Shown piece after piece: positions 14,654 through 23,022 of a stretch of DNA of 64,000 nt. The notes under the pieces were generated by a model. The model did not search any database. It worked only from the letters and a program-made list of their open reading frames with translations, and was not told the origin of the DNA. Position 1 is the first letter of the stretch; each line of letters begins with the position of its first letter. This DNA comes from Pseudomonas ovata (lineage in GTDB: Bacteria > Pseudomonadota > Gammaproteobacteria > Pseudomonadales > Pseudomonadaceae), in assembly GCF_003131185.1 (NCBI RefSeq), contig NZ_QFFU01000027.1, forward strand, positions 27,359 through 91,358. The letters are read 5' to 3'. The translations under genes were made by a program, and so were the position numbers.

Positions 14654-15570
14654 GGGGACACTGGCTCCACTTCCAGTTGCTGGCGCCTGAACTGTCCGGG
14701 CGGCAGGCCGTGGATCTGGCGGAAGCGCCTGGAGAAATAGGCCTCATCGGCAAAGCCGCACAATCGGGCCACTTCACCTACCGGCCGGGTGCCGTTGAGC
14801 AGGTGGTTGCGTGCCGCGTGCATGCGTCGCTCCAGCACCAGTTCGCTGAAGGTCTTGCCGATCTCCTTGCGCAACCAGTGGGTCAGGTAGGTCGGTGACA
14901 GGTAGGTGGCCGCCGCAGCCTTGGTCAGGCTCAGGTCCGGGTCGTCCAGGTGTTTGCGCACGTACTCGGACATCCGCGTCAAGGCATCGCGGCGGCTGGC
15001 CTGGGCGGCGTTGTTCTCGGCCAGTTGCTTGAGAGGTTCGGCGTACAGCCGGCACACCGTGCCGATCATCTGCAGCAGCAGGCCCTTGATGATTTCCCGG
15101 GTGCCGAACTGGCGCTGCGGGTCCAGGTCGCGCATCTGCCGCACCAGCGTACACACATGCTCGAAGTCGTCCTGCTCCAGAATGAAGTCCATGTGCTCCT
15201 GGAAGCGAAACGGCGACAGCTCCGGCGCCAGCAGGATCGACACTTCCTCCAGGTCCATCGGGTCGCACTGCAAATGCGGCAGCAAGAAGGTCTGAGAGAA
15301 GTTGATGACCATGAAGTGGTTATCGGCCGGGTGCTCGATCAGGTGCATGCGGTGCGGCAGTATGAAGGCCAGGGCATTGCGCGGGAAAGGGCGCTGCACA
15401 TGACCGATGTGCTGCACCGTATCGCCGCCCAGGTTGACCTGGATCTGGAAGTACTCGTGGCGATGCAGGCCGGTCTCGGCGCGGCGCGCCTTCTCGTCAC
15501 GGATGTAGAAGTCGGCGCGCTCGCTGCGCTGCTGCATGCCGTAGGTCGGTACCCGGCTGGCTGACTGCAT
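14650..15570 (-). CDS. AraC-family transcriptional regulator
   Basis: A 306-residue regulator. The N-terminal half is a cupin-like sensor (GLHRHEYFQIQVNLGGDTVQHIGHVQRPFPRNALAFILPHRMH). The C-terminal 100 residues are the double HTH: LSLTKAAAATYLSPTYLTHWLRKEIGKTFSELVLERRMHAARNHLLNGTRPVGEVARLCGFADEAYFSRRFRQIHG. Two ATGs, at 15576 and 15570, compete; GGGAG is better spaced for 15570. The last codons fall in a BIME. It is divergent from the MFS-FAH-SDR-dehydrogenase operon starting at 16126 and is its probable activator. Confidence 0.9.
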   Translation of the reverse strand: MQSASRVPTYGMQQRSERADFYIRDEKARRAETGLHRHEYFQIQVNLGGDTVQHIGHVQRPFPRNALAFILPHRMHLIEHPADNHFMVINFSQTFLLPHLQCDPMDLEEVSILLAPELSPFRFQEHMDFILEQDDFEHVCTLVRQMRDLDPQRQFGTREIIKGLLLQMIGTVCRLYAEPLKQLAENNAAQASRRDALTRMSEYVRKHLDDPDLSLTKAAAATYLSPTYLTHWLRKEIGKTFSELVLERRMHAARNHLLNGTRPVGEVARLCGFADEAYFSRRFRQIHGLPPGQFRRQQLEVEPVSP

Positions 15571-16125
15571 GTTCATCTCCCTTGTTGATAAACGGCCACC
15601 AGGGCCTGGGATCGTAGGAGGATTTTTGTCCAGCGCGGCATGATGTGGCAAGCGATGTACGATGACCTTGTATGGATGTGCCTTCACCGGCATTTGGACG
15701 ATGCAAGGCCTGTGTGCAAAAAACGCGGTCCAGCATTTTCATGTCGAAAAGGCTCTAGAACGTACATTTCATGGTTTTGAGTGGCTGGTTTGGTGGTCTT
15801 CTGGAGAATCGGCTTTTTTGGACAACAAGGATTAATCCCGGTCATTGGTGAAAAAACGTTCTAATCCATCCGTTGATTTTTAATGGTTGTACGACCACCT
15901 TGATAGGCGTTGCAGAAGACATCGACCAACAATAATCAAAGGTGCTCGCACAATGACAACCCTTCTTCGCTCGCCCAGACCGCCCGACCGGTGCCCGACG
16001 AGTCCGCCCCCCAAGGGCTGAATGACCCCCACCCGATCCAGTACAGCACACGCCTTCCGCCTGCGGGAGGGCCGGTCCTGTTTTGCCTGAAAACCTCGAT
16101 AGCCCAAGAACAAAGAGGTCAAATC
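15571..16125. other. Divergent control region between the AraC and MFS genes
   Basis: 555 bp, AT-richer up to about 15950. It contains a possible 22-codon leader ORF (15953-16021) with AAAGGTG before its ATG. The rest has no gene with a ribosome site. It must hold the AraC binding sites and both promoters, but no repeat pair could be fixed by eye. Confidence 0.5.
15953..16021 (+). CDS. Possible 22-residue leader peptide upstream of the MFS gene
   Basis: ATG at 15953, preceded by AAAGGTG with a 7-nt gap, encodes MTTLLRSPRPPDRCPTSPPP followed by KG and a TGA stop. It is rich in proline and arginine, which can stall ribosomes. It lies 104 nt before the MFS start in the leader of that operon. 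There is no independent support beyond the ribosome site. Confidence 0.2.
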   Translation: MTTLLRSPRPPDRCPTSPPPKG

Positions 16126-17478
16126 ATGTCGAGTCTCCCCAACTCCCAGGCTGCGTCTGTCGCCACCGGCGCCGCCCCCCTTGAAGCTGCAGGTTCCTCC
16201 GTGCGCCTGCCCACCCGCCGTCGCTGGTTCATGCTGAGCCTGCTGCTGATCGCCACGATCATCAACTATGTCGACCGGGTGAACATCTCCATCGCCGCAC
16301 CGTTCATGGCCAAGGACCTGGGGCTGGACAAGATCGAGATGGGCCTGATCTTCTCCGCCTTTGCCTGGACCTACGCCCTGGCGCTGGTGCCGGCCGGTTT
16401 CGTCGCCGACCGCTTCGGCTCCAAGCTCACCTACGGCGTGTCGCTGATCAGTTGGTCGGCGGTCACTGTCTGCCAGGGCCTGGCCACCGGCTTCAGCTCC
16501 TTGTTCGGCCTGCGCCTGGCGGTCGGTGCCATGGAAGCGCCGGCGTTTCCGGCCAATAGCCGTGCGGTGACGGTGTGGTTTCCGGCCCGCGAGCGCGGCA
16601 TGGCCAGCAGCATCTACGTGTGCGGCCAGTACCTGGGCACGGCCCTGTTCACCGGCGCCTTGCTGTGGCTGGCAACCACCTACGACTGGCGTCATGTGTT
16701 CTACAGCACCGGCGCCGTCGGCATCGTGTTCGGGGTGATCTGGCTGTTCCTGTACCGTGACCCGCTCAACTGCAAGAAGGTCAGCAAGGAAGAACTCAAG
16801 TACATCGAAGACGGCGGCGGCCTGGTCAAGAGCAGCCAGGAGCGCACCAGGTTCAACTGGCGCCAGATTGCCGAGCTGTTTCGCTATCGGCAGGTCTGGG
16901 CAATTTGCATCGGCAAGTTCGCCAGCACCTCGGCGCTGTATTTCTTCCTGACCTGGTTCCCGACCTACCTGATCGAAGAGCGTCAGTTGACCACCATCAA
17001 GGTCGGCATCTTCGCCATCATGCCGTTCATTGGCGCGACCATCGGCATCCTGCTGGCCGGCGCTATTTCGGACCTGCTGATCCGTCGCGGCTACAGCATG
17101 TCGTTCGCCCGCAAGCTGCCGCTGGTGGTCGGATCGATGCTGGGCATGTCCATCGTGCTGGTCAATTTCACCGACTCCAACCTGATCTGCATCGCCATCC
17201 TGACCATTGCCTTCTTCGCCCAGGGCATCGCTTCATCGTCGTGGGCGGCGGTGTCGGAAATCGCGCCCAAGGAACTGATCGGCCTGACTGGCGGGGTCAC
17301 CAGCCTGGCGGCCAATATCGGTGGCATCGTCACCCCGATCGTGATCGGCGCCATCGTGCAGTCCACCGGCAACTTCTCCCTGGCGTTCTGGTTCATCGGT
17401 GCGGTGGCCTTGATGGGCACCTTGTCTTACTCGCTGCTGCTGGGCCGGTTGTATCGCATCCAGCTCAAGGCGCGCTGA
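16126..17478 (+). CDS. MFS transporter, anion:cation symporter (ACS) type
   Basis: A 450-residue twelve-helix permease related to the one at 11110: INYVDRVNISIAAP after helix 1, GFVADRFGSKLTYG in the helix 2-3 loop and EAPAFPANSRAVTVWFPARERGMAS after helix 4. The family imports organic anions with protons. The ATG at 16126 has AGAGG upstream; the 72-codon upstream extension lacks coding character. It heads an apparent operon with an FAA hydrolase, an SDR and a 2-hydroxyacid dehydrogenase, so it probably imports their substrate. Confidence 0.9.
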   Translation: MSSLPNSQAASVATGAAPLEAAGSSVRLPTRRRWFMLSLLLIATIINYVDRVNISIAAPFMAKDLGLDKIEMGLIFSAFAWTYALALVPAGFVADRFGSKLTYGVSLISWSAVTVCQGLATGFSSLFGLRLAVGAMEAPAFPANSRAVTVWFPARERGMASSIYVCGQYLGTALFTGALLWLATTYDWRHVFYSTGAVGIVFGVIWLFLYRDPLNCKKVSKEELKYIEDGGGLVKSSQERTRFNWRQIAELFRYRQVWAICIGKFASTSALYFFLTWFPTYLIEERQLTTIKVGIFAIMPFIGATIGILLAGAISDLLIRRGYSMSFARKLPLVVGSMLGMSIVLVNFTDSNLICIAILTIAFFAQGIASSSWAAVSEIAPKELIGLTGGVTSLAANIGGIVTPIVIGAIVQSTGNFSLAFWFIGAVALMGTLSYSLLLGRLYRIQLKAR

Positions 17479-17597
17479 GTCGGCGTCACCGGGCTCAATC
17501 GGCTCGTTTACTCCAAGGCAAAGCGGTTTTCGTCCAACTTTACAGGACCAGACCGCTTTAGCCTGAACCTACCCAACAAGACCTGAGCGTGCCGACC

Positions 17598-18290
17598 ATG
17601 AGCGATTTTGTCTTTACCCCCGTTGCACAACCCAGCCTGCCGATTGCCGGCAGCACGCAGCGCTTTCCGGTCAGCCGGGTGTTCTGCCTGGGCCGCAACT
17701 ACCCTTGGAGCGACGCCCAGGGCCAGGCTCGCGGTGTGCCGTTGTTCTTCATGAAACCGGCCAGTTCAGTGGTCGAGGTCGGCAGCGAGATCGCCTACCC
17801 GGTGCAGACCGAAGAGTTCTGCCACGAGATCGAACTGGTCGTGGCCATCGGCACCGGCGGCGCCGACATCCCTGAAAGCCTGGCGCTGGAACACGTCTGG
17901 GGCTATGCCGCCGGCCTGGACCTGACCCGTCGCGATCAGCAGCGCGTTGCCAAACAGGCCGGTCTGCCGTGGGAAGGCGCCAAGGCCTTCGATGCCTCGG
18001 CCCCGATCACCGCCATTCAGCCGGTCAGCGCCCAGGGCCATGCCGAGCAGGGCGCAGTGTGGCTCAAGGTCAACGGCACCGAACGCCAGCGCTCGCACCT
18101 GCAAAGCCAGCTGTGGTCGGTGGCGGAAATCGTCAGCCACCTGTCGCGCAGCGTCACCCTGTTGCCGGGTGACCTGATCATGACCGGCACCCCGGAAGGC
18201 GTGGCAGCCCTGGAGCCGGGCGACGTGATCAGCGCCGGCATTGAAGGGGTCGGCAGCCTTGAAGTTCGCGTGGGCCAACGAGCGGCCTGA
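17598..18290 (+). CDS. Fumarylacetoacetate-hydrolase-family enzyme
   Basis: A 230-residue FAH-superfamily protein like fumarylpyruvate and acylpyruvate hydrolases. VFCLGRNYPWSDAQGQ is the entry motif; FFMKPASSVVE, EFCHEIELVVAIG (metal-binding glutamates), YAAGLDLTRRD and GDLIMTGTPEGVAALEPGD are all in place. The family hydrolyses or decarboxylates 2,4-diketo or 2-keto acids with Mg2+ or Mn2+. ATG at 17598 is preferred over GTG at 17589 by homologous length. Its neighbours (MFS, SDR, 2-hydroxyacid dehydrogenase) place it in breakdown of a hydroxy/keto acid. Confidence 0.88.
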   Translation: MSDFVFTPVAQPSLPIAGSTQRFPVSRVFCLGRNYPWSDAQGQARGVPLFFMKPASSVVEVGSEIAYPVQTEEFCHEIELVVAIGTGGADIPESLALEHVWGYAAGLDLTRRDQQRVAKQAGLPWEGAKAFDASAPITAIQPVSAQGHAEQGAVWLKVNGTERQRSHLQSQLWSVAEIVSHLSRSVTLLPGDLIMTGTPEGVAALEPGDVISAGIEGVGSLEVRVGQRAA

Positions 18291-18328
18291 AACGCTCGAT
18301 CAGACAGCGCATCACCAGGAGAACAACA

Positions 18329-19093
18329 ATGTCCAATAACCCCTCTTTGAAAATTGCCCTGGTCACCGGGGCCGGCAGTGGCATCGGCAAGGCCGTGGCC
18401 CTGGGCCTGCTGCAGGACGGCTACACCGTGGTCCTGGCCGGGCGCCGCCTGGAGCCTTTGCTGGGCGTCGCCGAACAGGCCGCCGCCCAGGGCTGGCAGG
18501 CGCTGCCGGTGGTCACCGATGTGCGCGACCCGGCCAGCGTCAAGGCGCTGTTCGCCACGGTCGAGGAGCGCTTTGGCCGCCTCGATGTGATCTTCAACAA
18601 CGCGGGCGTCAACGCCCCGGCCGTGCCGGTTGACGAACTGCCGCTGGAGAACTGGGACAACGTCATCGCCACCAACGTCAACGGCGTGTTCCTGTGCTGC
18701 CGCGAGGCCTTCGGCCTGATGCGCCGCCAGCAGCCACAAGGCGGACGGATCATCAACAACGGCTCGATTTCCGCGCACTCGCCACGCCCGTTCACTTCGC
18801 CCTACACCGCCAGCAAACATGCGGTGCTGGGCCTGACCAAAGCCCTGGCGCTGGACGGTCGCGAGTTCGACATCGCCGTCAGCCAGATCGACATCGGCAA
18901 CGCCCTGACCGAGCTGTCCGAGCGCATGACCCGTGGCGTGCGCCAGGCCAATGGTGAAATTGCCGTGGAGCCAATGGTGGATGTGCAGCACATCGCTGAT
19001 GCCGTGCGCTACATCGCTAGCCTGCCGCTGTCGGCCAACGTCCTGAACATGACCGTCATGGCCACCAAGATGCCCTTCGTCGGCCGCGGCTGA
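18329..19093 (+). CDS. Short-chain dehydrogenase/reductase
   Basis: A 254-residue SDR. TGAGSGIG (residues 14-21) is the cofactor motif, NNAG follows at about 91-94, NGSISAHSPRPFTSPYTASKHA holds the catalytic Ser-Tyr-Lys (YTASK), and RRLEP after strand 2 hints at NADP. The substrate is unknown. It lies 38 nt after the FAH-family gene with AGGAGAAC before the ATG, within the same operon, so it probably oxidises the imported compound or an intermediate. Confidence 0.9.
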   Translation: MSNNPSLKIALVTGAGSGIGKAVALGLLQDGYTVVLAGRRLEPLLGVAEQAAAQGWQALPVVTDVRDPASVKALFATVEERFGRLDVIFNNAGVNAPAVPVDELPLENWDNVIATNVNGVFLCCREAFGLMRRQQPQGGRIINNGSISAHSPRPFTSPYTASKHAVLGLTKALALDGREFDIAVSQIDIGNALTELSERMTRGVRQANGEIAVEPMVDVQHIADAVRYIASLPLSANVLNMTVMATKMPFVGRG

Positions 19094-19112
19094 CCCACCC
19101 CAAATCGATCCC

Positions 19113-19135
19113 GTAGGACCGGCTTCAGCCGGGAA
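19113..19135 (+). repeat. REP of the GTAGGACCGGCTTCAGCCGG family
   Basis: Same 23-bp unit as at 14487, with the CCGGCTTCAGCCGG hairpin. It lies inside the MFS-FAH-SDR-dehydrogenase operon, between the SDR and the last gene, and may separate or stabilise parts of the message. Confidence 0.65.
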
Positions 19136-19229
19136 TGCAGATACCGCCCGTTCGCACCATGGACGGGCAGGGCGGTGAGCTGCCCGAGCGGTTCTACGAG
19201 GATGCATCCCATTGTCTGCGAGGTACGCC

Positions 19230-20186
19230 ATGAAACCCGAAGTCCTGCAACTGAGCCCGATCCTGATCCCCGAAATCCGCGAGCGCCTCGCCGAACTGTT
19301 CGTGATCCGCCCCTATTACCAGCAGGCCGACAAGGCCGCCTACCTGGCCGAACATGGCCCCAATATCCGTGGCGTCATCACCGGCGGCCACACCGGCATC
19401 ACCCGTGCGGTGCTCTCGCAACTGCCGCGCGTGGAAGTGGTGGCGGTCAATGGCGTGGGCACCGATGCCGTCGACCTGGCCTATTGCCGCGACCTGGGCA
19501 TTCACGTGACCGCGACCATCGGTGCACTGACCGACGATGTTGCCGACCTGGCCATCGGCCTGTTGATCTCGGCCTGCCGTGGCCTGTGCACCAGCGACCG
19601 TTATGTACGCACCGGCCAGTGGCAACACAGCCCGACGCCGTTGGCACCGCTGCCGCTGGCCCGGCAATTCAGCGGCATGCGCATCGGCATCGTCGGCCTG
19701 GGCCGGGTCGGCCGTGCGGTGGCGACCCGGGCGGCGGCTTTCGGTTGCCCGATCAGCTACACCGACCTGCAACCGCTGGCGGATGTGGATTACCGGTTTG
19801 TGGCCGACCTTACCGAGCTGGCCCGTGACAGCGACGCGCTGATCCTGGCCGCCGCTGCCGACAGCGGCAAGGCCATCGTCGATGCCCGGGTACTGGACGC
19901 CCTGGGCGAGGAGGGCTACCTGATCAACGTCGCCCGCGGCAAGCTGATCAATGAAGACGACCTGGTGGCCGCCCTCAAGGCCGGCCGCATCGCCGGCGCC
20001 GGGCTGGACGTCTTCGTTGACGAACCCCGCGTGCCCGAGGTGTTGTTCAACAACGAAACCGTCGTGCTGCAACCGCACCGCGCCAGCGCCACGGTCCAGA
20101 CCCGCACACGCATGGGCGAAATGGTCATCGCCAGCCTGGTCGACACCTTTGCCGGGCGCAAACCCAATGCCTGCGTGACCGGCTGA
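19230..20186 (+). CDS. D-isomer-specific 2-hydroxyacid dehydrogenase (paralogue of 12517)
   Basis: A 318-residue enzyme with GIVGLGRVGRA, catalytic Arg in LINVARGKLINED, Glu in DVFVDEPRVPE and His in QPHRASAT. The N-terminal half repeats the IRGV(V/I)TGG and GTDAVDL segments of the paralogue at 12517, so the two probably use related substrates. ATG at 19230 has GAGG upstream; six codons of read-through to 19212 are not needed. It closes the operon begun by the MFS gene at 16126, although a 136-bp gap with a REP unit precedes it. Confidence 0.9.
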   Translation: MKPEVLQLSPILIPEIRERLAELFVIRPYYQQADKAAYLAEHGPNIRGVITGGHTGITRAVLSQLPRVEVVAVNGVGTDAVDLAYCRDLGIHVTATIGALTDDVADLAIGLLISACRGLCTSDRYVRTGQWQHSPTPLAPLPLARQFSGMRIGIVGLGRVGRAVATRAAAFGCPISYTDLQPLADVDYRFVADLTELARDSDALILAAAADSGKAIVDARVLDALGEEGYLINVARGKLINEDDLVAALKAGRIAGAGLDVFVDEPRVPEVLFNNETVVLQPHRASATVQTRTRMGEMVIASLVDTFAGRKPNACVTG

Positions 20187-20302
20187 AAGCGTTTTTTGCC
20201 CGACACCGCCTTGTGGAAGGTGCGCCAAGGCGGTGCTGTGTCAGTGACTCAAGGCGAGCGCTTATCAAAAAATGAAATAACTCACTGATTTCCCAGGTCC
20301 TT

Positions 20303-20326
20303 GTGGGAGGCGGCTTGCCGGCGACA
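20303..20326 (+). repeat. Single REP arm of the GTGGGAGG family
   Basis: GTGGGAGGCGGCTTGCCGGC with the CGGCTTGCCGG core hairpin. It lies in the 281-bp space between the dehydrogenase and the first orphan Rhs gene. The remainder of that space becomes AT-rich and shows no gene. Confidence 0.6.
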
Positions 20327-20467
20327 AAGCCATATAGGCAGCATACTTGTAGGGTTCTACCGTCCCTATCATGGCCAGTAGAGCCGCTTCAGATTCAATA
20401 AAATCTATAGTCTTGTGTCTGGCGCGACTTCAAACAGCCGAAACGCTGAATAGCGGTTAAAAATACA

Positions 20468-21478
20468 TTACGAACTGAATCCATTAGGGTACTGGCGCAA
20501 GGTTTGGGTAATGACAATCAATTTTTCATGCTCACTCCGAGCCCTGAAAAATCGACGACTCAGCGTTGTCTTGGGGTTGCGCACCAATGCACTGAGCTTT
20601 TTATCGGTGAAGAGGGGGTGATTGTCGGGCAGCTTTGGCCAGTGTCTAGCAGTTGGAAGCGCAGAAGCGGCCATTTCAGCGAGGGATTTTGGGGCGTTGA
20701 TTTTCAGATAGTCTGCAGCCATTTCAACAGTATTCACTTGCTGGGGCGTCAAAGGGCCTTGTTTGGGCGGAAGCGTCGACATAGGTGATGTGTCTACGAG
20801 CGTTGTTCTGTTGCCTATTTTTACAATGTTACCATTCATGTCGTTGACGGCTGGCGCACGAGTCGAGAGCTGTTGTGTGTTTTGTTGAAGACGGCTTCTG
20901 ATGTTCAGGCGTGCTCTAAATGAGCGCCATAGTCTTGCCATCAGGGGAATGTGACCTGTAGGGTCGAAGTAATTAGTCGGATCCCCCATGCAATACCCAT
21001 ACGCATTCAGACCACCCTCCCAAAACGGGCTCAAGCTGTCCGGGCTGTTGAACCGCATCAGCACCGGATTGAACGCTCGATAGCCATTGCCCAGCAGATA
21101 ATGCCCGGTCACCGGGTCAAGCCGTTCACCATTGAACCCTGGCAAGGGCAAAGACGCATGCAGCGGATGGCGCAGGCCGTAAGGCAGATAGGCAAATCCT
21201 TGTGGCTGCCCTGCACTCAGGGCATGTATCACCGAACCTGGCGCGTCAGTGGCGAGCAGCATCCCTTCACCTTGGCCTGACGCCAGCCGCCGCTGCGCCA
21301 GTAACAGGTCGGGCGTCTGCAGCCATGAAGTCTGCACTGCGCCCTGGATTTCTGTGCTCAGGCGGTTCAGGCGATAGAAGCCATGCGTATCTTGCTGGCC
21401 GAGCGGCGAACACCCGACCAGCCGGTCAATCGGATCGTAGTGATAACGGCACAGCAGCTCGGGTTTTGGGCGGGTCAT
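20468..21478 (-). CDS. Orphan Rhs core protein with variable tip (copy 1)
   Basis: A 336-residue RHS repeat-associated core protein without the long YD-repeat barrel. The shared part starts CRYHYDPIDRLVGCSPLGQ, passes through GFNGERLDPVTGHYLLGNGYRAFNPVLMRFNSPDSLSPF and ends at the GDPTNYFDPTGH motif near residue 173, where full-length Rhs proteins cleave off their toxin tip. The 160-residue tip shows no recognised toxin motif; it is basic towards the end (FFRARSEHEKLIVITQTLRQYP). I used the ATG shared with the other copies; an upstream GTG at 21520 with AGGAG is an alternative. No immunity gene is evident in the 281 bp downstream. Confidence 0.8.
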   Translation of the reverse strand: MTRPKPELLCRYHYDPIDRLVGCSPLGQQDTHGFYRLNRLSTEIQGAVQTSWLQTPDLLLAQRRLASGQGEGMLLATDAPGSVIHALSAGQPQGFAYLPYGLRHPLHASLPLPGFNGERLDPVTGHYLLGNGYRAFNPVLMRFNSPDSLSPFWEGGLNAYGYCMGDPTNYFDPTGHIPLMARLWRSFRARLNIRSRLQQNTQQLSTRAPAVNDMNGNIVKIGNRTTLVDTSPMSTLPPKQGPLTPQQVNTVEMAADYLKINAPKSLAEMAASALPTARHWPKLPDNHPLFTDKKLSALVRNPKTTLSRRFFRARSEHEKLIVITQTLRQYPNGFSS

Positions 21479-21821
21479 GGGCAGTGGCCTTGAGCGCGAA
21501 CAGGTGTACTCAGTTTTCACGTTCTCCTGACCCTTGCCTACCTGACAAAAATGATAGTTTGTAAAGCAGATCCTGATCAGCCAGCTCATCGCCTTGTATC
21601 AAACTTGCAGTGCACACCGATGCCTGCTGCGGGCGCAGGAACGTGAGTGTTAACGTTTGCTGTGCGTGAATATGTCAGGGATTGAAAATAACGGGCTTAT
21701 AAGAGAAGGGCAACCTGTCGTTGAATCGGTCCGGCCAACGCATTTTTATCATTCTGAACGGGCCGTTGTATTCGTCTGTGTCGTCCGACAGTCTCTTGCG
21801 TGTCTGAAGTTTTCCTGGACG
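21479..21821. other. Spacer between orphan Rhs copies 1 and 2
   Basis: 343 bp of AT-richer DNA. Its right part (up to about 21540) repeats the upstream leader of copy 2 (GAGCGCGAACAGGTG and CAGTTTTCACGTTCTC on the plus strand). No reading frame with a ribosome site, and therefore no obvious immunity gene, was found on either strand. Confidence 0.5.
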
Positions 21822-22829
21822 TCAGCGCTGCCTGTGACGGAGATGAGGCCCGGCGTCGCTGCGCGATGAGGTTGATGCGACGCGTCTTACCTGCTTGCCT
21901 GAGAGGAGGGAAACGTTTGAATTCAAGCTGCTTATCGAGCTACTGGCATAAGACGCTGTGTCAAAAGAACTTGAAGGGGGGCTACTGCCCGAGGGTAAAG
22001 CCTTTATTAATGCCTTTTTGTAATGGTCGATAAAGCGCTGAGGGACGGGCCTCGTGCTTTCATAGCTGGGCTTGAACAGATTGTTCATGCTGGAGTTTTT
22101 TCTGCTCGCAAGTAGGGGTTGAGCGCGGCTTAAGTCGAGCCTGCTACTCAATGAGGGCGTCAATGATCGTTGATTTTCAATTATCGTTGGCCTGCTCAGC
22201 GGCTCATCAAATGAATAGATTTTGAGCTTGGTAAGCATCACGTTGTTTGAACGATGGGCACTGAGGCCAAGGGCCGCTTTGATAGAGCTGAATAACCCCG
22301 CATGCCCCGTCGGATCCACCCGATTTACCGGATCCCCCGCGCAATACGCATACGCATTCACCCCACCTTCCCCAAACGGACTCAAGCTGTCCGGGCTGTT
22401 GAACCGCATCAATACCGGATTGAAGGCCCGATAGCCATTGCCCAGCAGGTAATGCCCGGTCACCGGGTCAAGCCGTTCGCCATTGAAACCTGGCAGGGGC
22501 AAGGACCCTGAGTCTGGATGGCGCATGCCATAAGGCAGATAGGCAAACCCGTGTTGCTGCCCCGCACTCAAGGCATGTATCACCGAGCCTGGCGCGTTCG
22601 TGGCGAGCAACAGGCTTTCATCTTGGTCTGCCGCCACTCGCCGTTGCGCCAGTAACAGATCGGGCGTCTGTAGCCATGAAGTCTGTAACGCCCCCTGGAT
22701 TTCTGTGCTCAGGCGGTTGAGGCGATAGAAGCAATGCGTATCGTGCTGGCCGAGCGGCGAACACCCTGCCAGCCGGTCAATCGGGTCGTAGTGATAACGG
22801 CACTGCAGTTCGGGTTTTGGGCGGGTCAT
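21822..22829 (-). CDS. Orphan Rhs core protein with variable tip (copy 2)
   Basis: A 335-residue protein with the same core as copies 1 and 3 (CRYHYDPIDRLAGCSPLGQ to GDPVNRVDPTGH). The tip is different: after AGLFSSIKAALGLSAHRSNN it becomes low-complexity and serine-rich (SSSFDTASYASSSISSLNSN), ending with a basic stretch. No enzyme motif is visible. The leader, including the GCGAACAGGTGCACTC stretch and the upstream GTG, is nearly identical to that of copy 1, so the two arose by duplication of promoter plus core with tip exchange. Confidence 0.8.
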   Translation of the reverse strand: MTRPKPELQCRYHYDPIDRLAGCSPLGQHDTHCFYRLNRLSTEIQGALQTSWLQTPDLLLAQRRVAADQDESLLLATNAPGSVIHALSAGQQHGFAYLPYGMRHPDSGSLPLPGFNGERLDPVTGHYLLGNGYRAFNPVLMRFNSPDSLSPFGEGGVNAYAYCAGDPVNRVDPTGHAGLFSSIKAALGLSAHRSNNVMLTKLKIYSFDEPLSRPTIIENQRSLTPSLSSRLDLSRAQPLLASRKNSSMNNLFKPSYESTRPVPQRFIDHYKKALIKALPSGSSPPSSSFDTASYASSSISSLNSNVSLLSGKQVRRVASTSSRSDAGPHLRHRQR

Positions 22830-23022
22830 GGGCAGCGGCCTTGAGCGCGAACAGGTGCACTCAGTTTTCACGTTCTCTTGGCCCTTGCCCACCTGATAAA
22901 ATGATAGTTCCACTCCGTCGCTTTTAAACAGATGTTGACAGCACATCGCAGCATCGTAAGTCCGTGCAATCAGAATGAATGGTCGAAAGACGGTGGCGCC
23001 AGCAGGCAAGGCATGTATGTGT

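Noticed and set aside
15910..16125. N-terminal extension of the MFS gene
   Set aside because: The 72 extra codons are polar with no homology to ACS permeases, and AGAGG marks the ATG at 16126.
21520..21590. Longer N-terminus for orphan Rhs copy 1
   Set aside because: The upstream frame is not shared by copy 3; the common ATG before the CRYHYDPIDRL segment is the safer start. The GTG with AGGAG remains an option noted in the feature.
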